Source: JBLRWS01 sp047921075 (GTDB taxonomy: Bacteria > Bacteroidota > Rhodothermia > Balneolales > Balneolaceae). Taken from it: 10,928 nucleotides of DNA. The notes beneath the pieces were generated by a model. It was not told where the DNA came from, searched no databases, and saw nothing but the letters and a program-made list of their open reading frames with translations. Numbering within the stretch: position 1 is the first letter of the stretch; each line of letters opens with the position of its first letter. The stretch is from the NCBI GenBank assembly GCA_047921075.1, contig JBLRWS010000075.1, forward strand, positions 1 to 10,928, given 5' to 3'. Below, in pieces: positions 7,378 to 10,928 of the stretch. The position numbers and the translations under genes were made by a program.

Positions 7378-7406
7378 TTGCGTAATCTATACTGAGTCTA
7401 AATTTG
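7378..7406 (+). promoter_or_regulatory. Candidate Bacteroidota-type promoter for the ferredoxin-korAB operon
   Basis: TAAATTTG at 7399-7406 matches the TAnnTTTG -7 element described for Bacteroidota primary sigma factors. TTG at 7378-7380 lies 18 bases upstream, about one base short of the usual -33 spacing. Transcription would start near 7413 and give a leader of about 130 bases before the ferredoxin ATG. The octamer GTCTAAAT (7396-7403) overlapping the -7 box also occurs at 2004-2011 before the second Rrf2 gene. The call is by motif matching only. Confidence 0.3.
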
Positions 7407-7451
7407 ATTTTTTTTGGAGCAAGGGATTGGCTGCACCAAAAGATTTCTGTA

Positions 7452-7463
7452 CTTTAATTAAAG
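7452..7463. repeat. Perfect 12-base palindrome before the ferredoxin gene
   Basis: CTTTAATTAAAG is its own reverse complement and is followed closely by a six-T run (7466-7471). With no loop bases it would make a poor RNA hairpin, so a protein-binding site is the more natural reading if it has any role. It lies in an AT-rich stretch 78 bases before the ferredoxin start, downstream of the candidate promoter. Confidence 0.25.
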
Positions 7464-7540
7464 AGTTTTTTGTCTAATTATCCATAATTAACAAATCTTC
7501 AGTTCCAACTTCATAAACCCAAACCAAAATTATTGATGCC

Positions 7541-7891
7541 ATGGCCGTTTTAATTACTGATACCTGTATTAATTGCGCAGCCTGCGAACCGGAATGCCCA
7601 AACCAGGCAATTTACGAGCCGGGCGCTGACTGGGCGCTGGCAGACGGTACCAACCTTTCGGGTAACGTTACCTTGCTGGATGGGAGGGAAGTAGACGCAG
7701 AAGAAAGACAGGAAGCACTTTCAGATGATTTTTACTTTATCGTGCCCGAAAAGTGCACAGAATGTAAAGGATTTCATGATGAAGAGCAGTGTATCGCATT
7801 TTGCCCGGTTCCTGAGTGTATCATACCCGATCCCGAGCACCCTGATACGGATGTAGAGCTCATTGCCCGCCAAGAGTTTCTCCACGGTTAA
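7541..7891 (+). CDS. Two-[4Fe-4S] ferredoxin, YfhL/Allochromatium type with long linker
   Basis: This 116-residue acidic electron carrier is the probable partner of the KorAB enzyme encoded next. The first cluster motif is C9-x2-C12-x2-C15-x3-C19-P, with ITDTCINCAACEPECP close to the start of E. coli YfhL. The second is C72-x2-C75-x8-C84-x3-C88-P, the widened C-x8-C spacing typical of the YfhL and Allochromatium vinosum ferredoxin group. An extra C93 follows. The linker between motifs (20-71) is about 30 residues longer than in YfhL and contains the acidic segment REVDAEERQEALSDDFY. I recall similar long-linker ferredoxins in Bacteroidota, so this looks like a lineage form and not a broken gene. 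The start is set by the motif lying directly after it; no Shine-Dalgarno is seen. The stop is 36 bases before korA, so one transcript is likely. Low-potential electron transfer is a family inference. Confidence 0.95.
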   Translation: MAVLITDTCINCAACEPECPNQAIYEPGADWALADGTNLSGNVTLLDGREVDAEERQEALSDDFYFIVPEKCTECKGFHDEEQCIAFCPVPECIIPDPEHPDTDVELIARQEFLHG

Positions 7892-7927
7892 TAGATATAT
7901 GAACCCCTTTATTTTTATAGCTGAGCT

Positions 7928-9778
7928 ATGTCTGATCAAGTAATGAAAAAAGAAATAAAAAAAGTTGTGGTGCGATTCTCCGGCGATTCCGGTGATGGCA
8001 TGCAGCTTACCGGCGATATGTTTTCACAATCTTCGGGGCAGCAGGGACTGGACTTAACAACGACGCCCGATTTTCCGGCTGAAATCCGTGCGCCCCAAGG
8101 CAGCATCGGAGGCGTTTCAAGCTTTCAGATTCAGATAGGAGGAACGGAGATCTATACGCCGGGCGATCAGGTTGATGTGCTGGTGGTGATGAATCCGGCA
8201 GCCCTGAAGGCAAACCTCGGCACGCTGAAAACGGGCGGTACCATTATTGCCGATATGGACAGTTTTAACCCGCGTAATCTCAAAAAGGCAGAGTATGAAT
8301 CCAATCCTCTCGAAGATAATTTTTTGGATGAATATCATGTTATAAAAGCCCCCGCAACGACTCTGACCAAATCGGCACTGAAAGATCTTGGGCTCGAAAA
8401 TCAGGCAATGGCCCGCTGTAAAAATATGTTTGCTTTGGGTATTGTTACCTACATTTTTAGCCGGCCACTCGCAAACGTTAAAACCCTGATTGACAACAAA
8501 TTTGGCAATAAACCCACAATAGCCGAAGCGAATAAACTTGCTCTTGAGGCGGGATTTAATTTTTCTGAAAGTACGGAGCTTTACAACGCGGCTATTGTTA
8601 TTCCTCCCGCAAAGCTGCCAAAAGGCACCTATCGCAATATCGACGGCAACACGGCTGTGGCATGGGGATTTCTTGCAGCTGCTGAAAACAGCGGCAGAAA
8701 ACTCTCACTGAGTTCATACCCGATTACTCCCGCTTCCGAAATATTGCACGAACTTTCGGTAAGAAAAGATATGGGAGCGATTGTATTCCAGGCCGAAGAT
8801 GAAATTGCAGCGATTTGCGCGGCGATCGGTGCATCCTTCAGTGGCAATTTATCTGTCACCACGACCTCCGGACCGGGTGCATCGCTGAAATCTGAAGCAA
8901 TGGGACTGGCGCTGATCTCCGAAATTCCGTTGGTGATTGTGAATGTTCAAAGAGCCGGCCCTTCCACAGGGCTGCCAACCAAAACAGAGCAGAGCGATCT
9001 TTATCAGGCATTATATGGACGGCACGGTGATGCACCAATGGTGGTGATAGCGGCCAGTTCGCCAGACGACTGCTTCAGGTTCAGTTACGAAGCAGCAAAA
9101 ATTGCGATGGAACATTCCACACCGGTTATTCTACTGTCGGATACGTACCTGGCAAGCGGTACCAGCCCGTGGCGTATTCCTGAAAAAGAAGAACTGCCGG
9201 AGATCAGAATTCCTCAATACGATAAAAAGCCCGAAGAGTGGGAGCCGTACCAGCGCGAGCCGGAATATCTGAGCCGCTACTGGAAAAGTCCTGGCGATGC
9301 AGGGTTTGAACACAGGATTGGCGGGCTGGAAAAGAAAGAGATTACCGGAAATCTTACATACGAACCTGAAAACCATCAAAAAATGACTAAAATCCGTGCT
9401 GAAAAAATAGCCCGGATAGCAAAAAAATTACCAGAAGTTGAAACCATCGGTGCTCAGCGTGGCAAACTCCTGCTGGTAGGGTGGGGCAGTACGCACGGGG
9501 CGATCAATACGGCCGTAACCGAACTGATTGAAGATGGTGAACAGGATATCGGGTTTGCTCACTTTAATTATATCATGCCGTTGCCGGAGAATACGCAAGA
9601 TGTTTTTAGCAGGTTTGACCAGATTCTGGTGTGTGAACTGAACAATGGACAGTTTGTGAACTATCTAAGGTCCATATTCCCTCAGTTTAGTTACAGACAG
9701 TTTAATAAGATACAGGGGCAGGCATTTTTTGTCTCCGAAATCAAAGCAGAAATTGTAAACCTTTTAACTTCTCAATAA
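7928..9778 (+). CDS. korA: 2-oxoglutarate:ferredoxin oxidoreductase, fused gamma-alpha subunit
   Basis: Together with KorB it converts 2-oxoglutarate + CoA to succinyl-CoA + CO2, passing electrons to ferredoxin; the reverse reaction is also known in this family. The 616-residue chain starts with the gamma domain (about 10-195), marked by VVVRFSGDSGDGMQ at 13-26. The alpha, pyrimidine-binding domain begins near 232 and carries YPITPASE at 264-271, an AEDEIAA acidic segment, and VQRAGPSTGLPTKTEQSDL from 340. A transketolase-C-like domain follows (about 512-610). This gamma-alpha fusion matches the two-subunit KorAB enzymes of Mycobacterium tuberculosis and many aerobic bacteria. The chain carries no ferredoxin-type cysteine motif, so an external ferredoxin is needed, in line with the gene just upstream. 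Its TAA overlaps the korB ATG by one base (TAATG), which implies translational coupling. M6 is a possible alternative start. Choice of 2-oxoglutarate over other 2-oxoacids is inferred from overall resemblance. Confidence 0.95.
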   Translation: MSDQVMKKEIKKVVVRFSGDSGDGMQLTGDMFSQSSGQQGLDLTTTPDFPAEIRAPQGSIGGVSSFQIQIGGTEIYTPGDQVDVLVVMNPAALKANLGTLKTGGTIIADMDSFNPRNLKKAEYESNPLEDNFLDEYHVIKAPATTLTKSALKDLGLENQAMARCKNMFALGIVTYIFSRPLANVKTLIDNKFGNKPTIAEANKLALEAGFNFSESTELYNAAIVIPPAKLPKGTYRNIDGNTAVAWGFLAAAENSGRKLSLSSYPITPASEILHELSVRKDMGAIVFQAEDEIAAICAAIGASFSGNLSVTTTSGPGASLKSEAMGLALISEIPLVIVNVQRAGPSTGLPTKTEQSDLYQALYGRHGDAPMVVIAASSPDDCFRFSYEAAKIAMEHSTPVILLSDTYLASGTSPWRIPEKEELPEIRIPQYDKKPEEWEPYQREPEYLSRYWKSPGDAGFEHRIGGLEKKEITGNLTYEPENHQKMTKIRAEKIARIAKKLPEVETIGAQRGKLLLVGWGSTHGAINTAVTELIEDGEQDIGFAHFNYIMPLPENTQDVFSRFDQILVCELNNGQFVNYLRSIFPQFSYRQFNKIQGQAFFVSEIKAEIVNLLTSQ

Positions 9779-10800
9779 TGCACACAGACGTACTTGACAA
9801 AGAGGTCGAATTAACCCGCCGAGACTTTACGAGCGACCAGGCGGTTCGATGGTGCCCGGGGTGTGGCGATTATATGATCCTTGCCAATATGCAAAAGGCG
9901 ATGACGCAAATGGGCACTCCCAAAGAAAACTTTTTGAGTGTTTCCGGTATTGGGTGCTCCTCCAGAATTACCTATTACCTGGATACCTACGGGATTCATT
10001 CCATCCACGGGCGGGCACTTGCGGTGGCAACGGGAGCCAAACTTGCGAATCCGGACCTTAATGTTTGGGTTTTTACGGGAGACGGGGATTGCTTGGCTAT
10101 TGGCGGTAATCACTTCATCCACGCCTGTCGCAGAAACATCAACCTGAACGTTGTTGTTTTTAACAACAAAATTTATGGCATGACCAAAGGTCAGTCGTCC
10201 CCAACCACACCCCCGGGGATAAAAACCAAAACGGCACCTCAAGGAAGCTTCGAGAACACGTTTAATATCGGCGAGCTTGCGATTGGGTCGGGAGCCACTT
10301 TTTTTGCCAGAGTTCCTGATAATAATCACAAATTATTGGAAGAAGTGATGCTGGAAGCCAACAAGCACACCGGCATTGCCGTGATCGAAGTTCTTCAGAA
10401 CTGTGTGATTTTTACGGATGGGATACATGAATTGATTACCGGAAAAGAGACCAAAGATGACAACCAGGTGATTTGTAAACATGGTGAGCCGCTACTCTTT
10501 GGAAAGGAGACTCTCTATGGCCTTAAACTGGATGGCATGAGGCTCAGAAAAGTACCGTACGATGAAAATGATTCTGAATTTCTGAAGCACGACCTGTATG
10601 AGCAGGATTCTGCACTGCAGCTTGCATTGGCCAAAATGGAACTTCCTGAATTGCCTGTTGCAATGGGGATTATTCGCCAGGCTGAAAAATCGAGCTATGC
10701 GACAGTTCTTCACCAGAACCTTAAACAAGCTCAAGAATCATGTGAATACAAGACTGTTCACGATTTGTATCACGCGGGAAATACCTGGAAGGTTGAGTAA
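9778..10800 (+). CDS. korB: 2-oxoglutarate:ferredoxin oxidoreductase, beta (TPP-binding) subunit
   Basis: This 340-residue subunit binds thiamine diphosphate and one [4Fe-4S] cluster and is the catalytic partner of KorA. WCPGCGDY at 25-32 supplies C26 and C29, GIGCSS gives C60, and C209 in VLQNC is the likely fourth ligand. The TPP motif begins GDGD at 101-104 and ends in the FNNKIYGMTKGQSSPTT segment, which closely resembles KorB of M. tuberculosis as I recall it. These features favour KorB over the beta subunits of pyruvate or branched-chain enzymes. Length is typical. The ATG at 9778 overlaps the korA stop, with no separate ribosome site, so translation probably depends on korA reinitiation. 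The C-terminal region (about 225-340) is the usual variable tail. No other gene follows in the window, and no E2/E3 dehydrogenase genes accompany the pair. Confidence 0.96.
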   Translation: MHTDVLDKEVELTRRDFTSDQAVRWCPGCGDYMILANMQKAMTQMGTPKENFLSVSGIGCSSRITYYLDTYGIHSIHGRALAVATGAKLANPDLNVWVFTGDGDCLAIGGNHFIHACRRNINLNVVVFNNKIYGMTKGQSSPTTPPGIKTKTAPQGSFENTFNIGELAIGSGATFFARVPDNNHKLLEEVMLEANKHTGIAVIEVLQNCVIFTDGIHELITGKETKDDNQVICKHGEPLLFGKETLYGLKLDGMRLRKVPYDENDSEFLKHDLYEQDSALQLALAKMELPELPVAMGIIRQAEKSSYATVLHQNLKQAQESCEYKTVHDLYHAGNTWKVE

Positions 10801-10877
10801 CAGATATCCACTCTTTATAGAAAAACACCTCTTGAATGATGTTTTAGCCCCTAACAACCGGAGGGACATCACCGAGC

Positions 10878-10904
10878 TTGGACGGCTGAGCAAAAGCTGT
10901 CCAA
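10878..10904 (+). terminator. Stem-loop downstream of korB
   Basis: TTGGACGGCT (10878-10887) pairs with AGCTGTCCAA (10895-10904) over ten positions, one of them a G-T wobble, around a 7-base loop. It lies 78 bases after the korB stop and is the strongest inverted repeat in the final 128 bases, which hold no convincing gene. No T-run follows on either strand, so its strength as an intrinsic terminator is doubtful. A role at the end of the ferredoxin-korAB transcript is inferred from position. Confidence 0.4.
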
Positions 10905-10928
10905 CTTAAAAGAAGCTGACTCAGACAT

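Noticed and set aside
9811..10329. A 172-residue minus-strand open frame within korB
   Set aside because: It is antisense to the conserved TPP and cluster motifs of korB and has no independent support.
10598..10909. A 103-residue open frame overlapping the end of korB
   Set aside because: Most of it lies over korB in another frame, and the product shows no recognisable motif or start signal.

Overview
The window reads as a chromosomal energy-metabolism locus from a Bacteroidota-like bacterium. A marine or halophilic member of Balneolota/Rhodothermota is my best guess. The placement rests on remembered family resemblance, not on a search: a NuoN-type complex I subunit, a KorA with its gamma domain fused to alpha, a long YfhL-type ferredoxin, moderate GC genes separated by AT-rich gaps, and almost no Shine-Dalgarno sequences. 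All eight genes lie on the + strand. No gene-free stretch exceeds 300 bases; the longest is 268 bases (7273-7540). I see no rRNA, tRNA, insertion sequence, CRISPR array or prophage.

Layout. Bases 1-890 hold the C-terminal part of nuoN, presumably the end of a nuo operon. At 1027-1443 is a small cysteine-rich protein of unknown function with a HEPN-like helical pattern. At 1556-1996 and 2139-2573 are two closely related Rrf2-family regulators in tandem, each with the three-cysteine iron-sulfur ligand pattern. At 2633-6211 is a full-length single-chain pyruvate:ferredoxin oxidoreductase (nifJ/PFOR), followed 50 bases later by a dihydroorotate-dehydrogenase-like flavoprotein that lacks the usual catalytic loop (6262-7272). 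A 268-base gap with a GAAA-tetraloop hairpin and a possible promoter separates this pair from a second cluster: a two-[4Fe-4S] ferredoxin (7541-7891), korA (7928-9778) and korB (9778-10800). korA and korB overlap by one base. A 10-bp stem-loop follows korB.

How the genes may work together. PFOR makes acetyl-CoA from pyruvate, and KorAB makes succinyl-CoA from 2-oxoglutarate (or the reverse of each). Both reduce low-potential ferredoxin instead of NAD+. The ferredoxin encoded just before korA is the natural electron carrier. The two Rrf2 proteins upstream are well placed to sense iron-sulfur or redox status and adjust the oxygen-sensitive enzymes. nuoN next door raises the possibility that reduced ferredoxin feeds complex I. 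The links among regulators, ferredoxin and complex I are inferred from gene order only.

I found no clearly new multi-gene system. The items most worth a second look are the duplicated Rrf2 pair, the flavoprotein with the altered active-site loop, the cysteine-rich small protein, and the structured intergenic region at 7273-7540.
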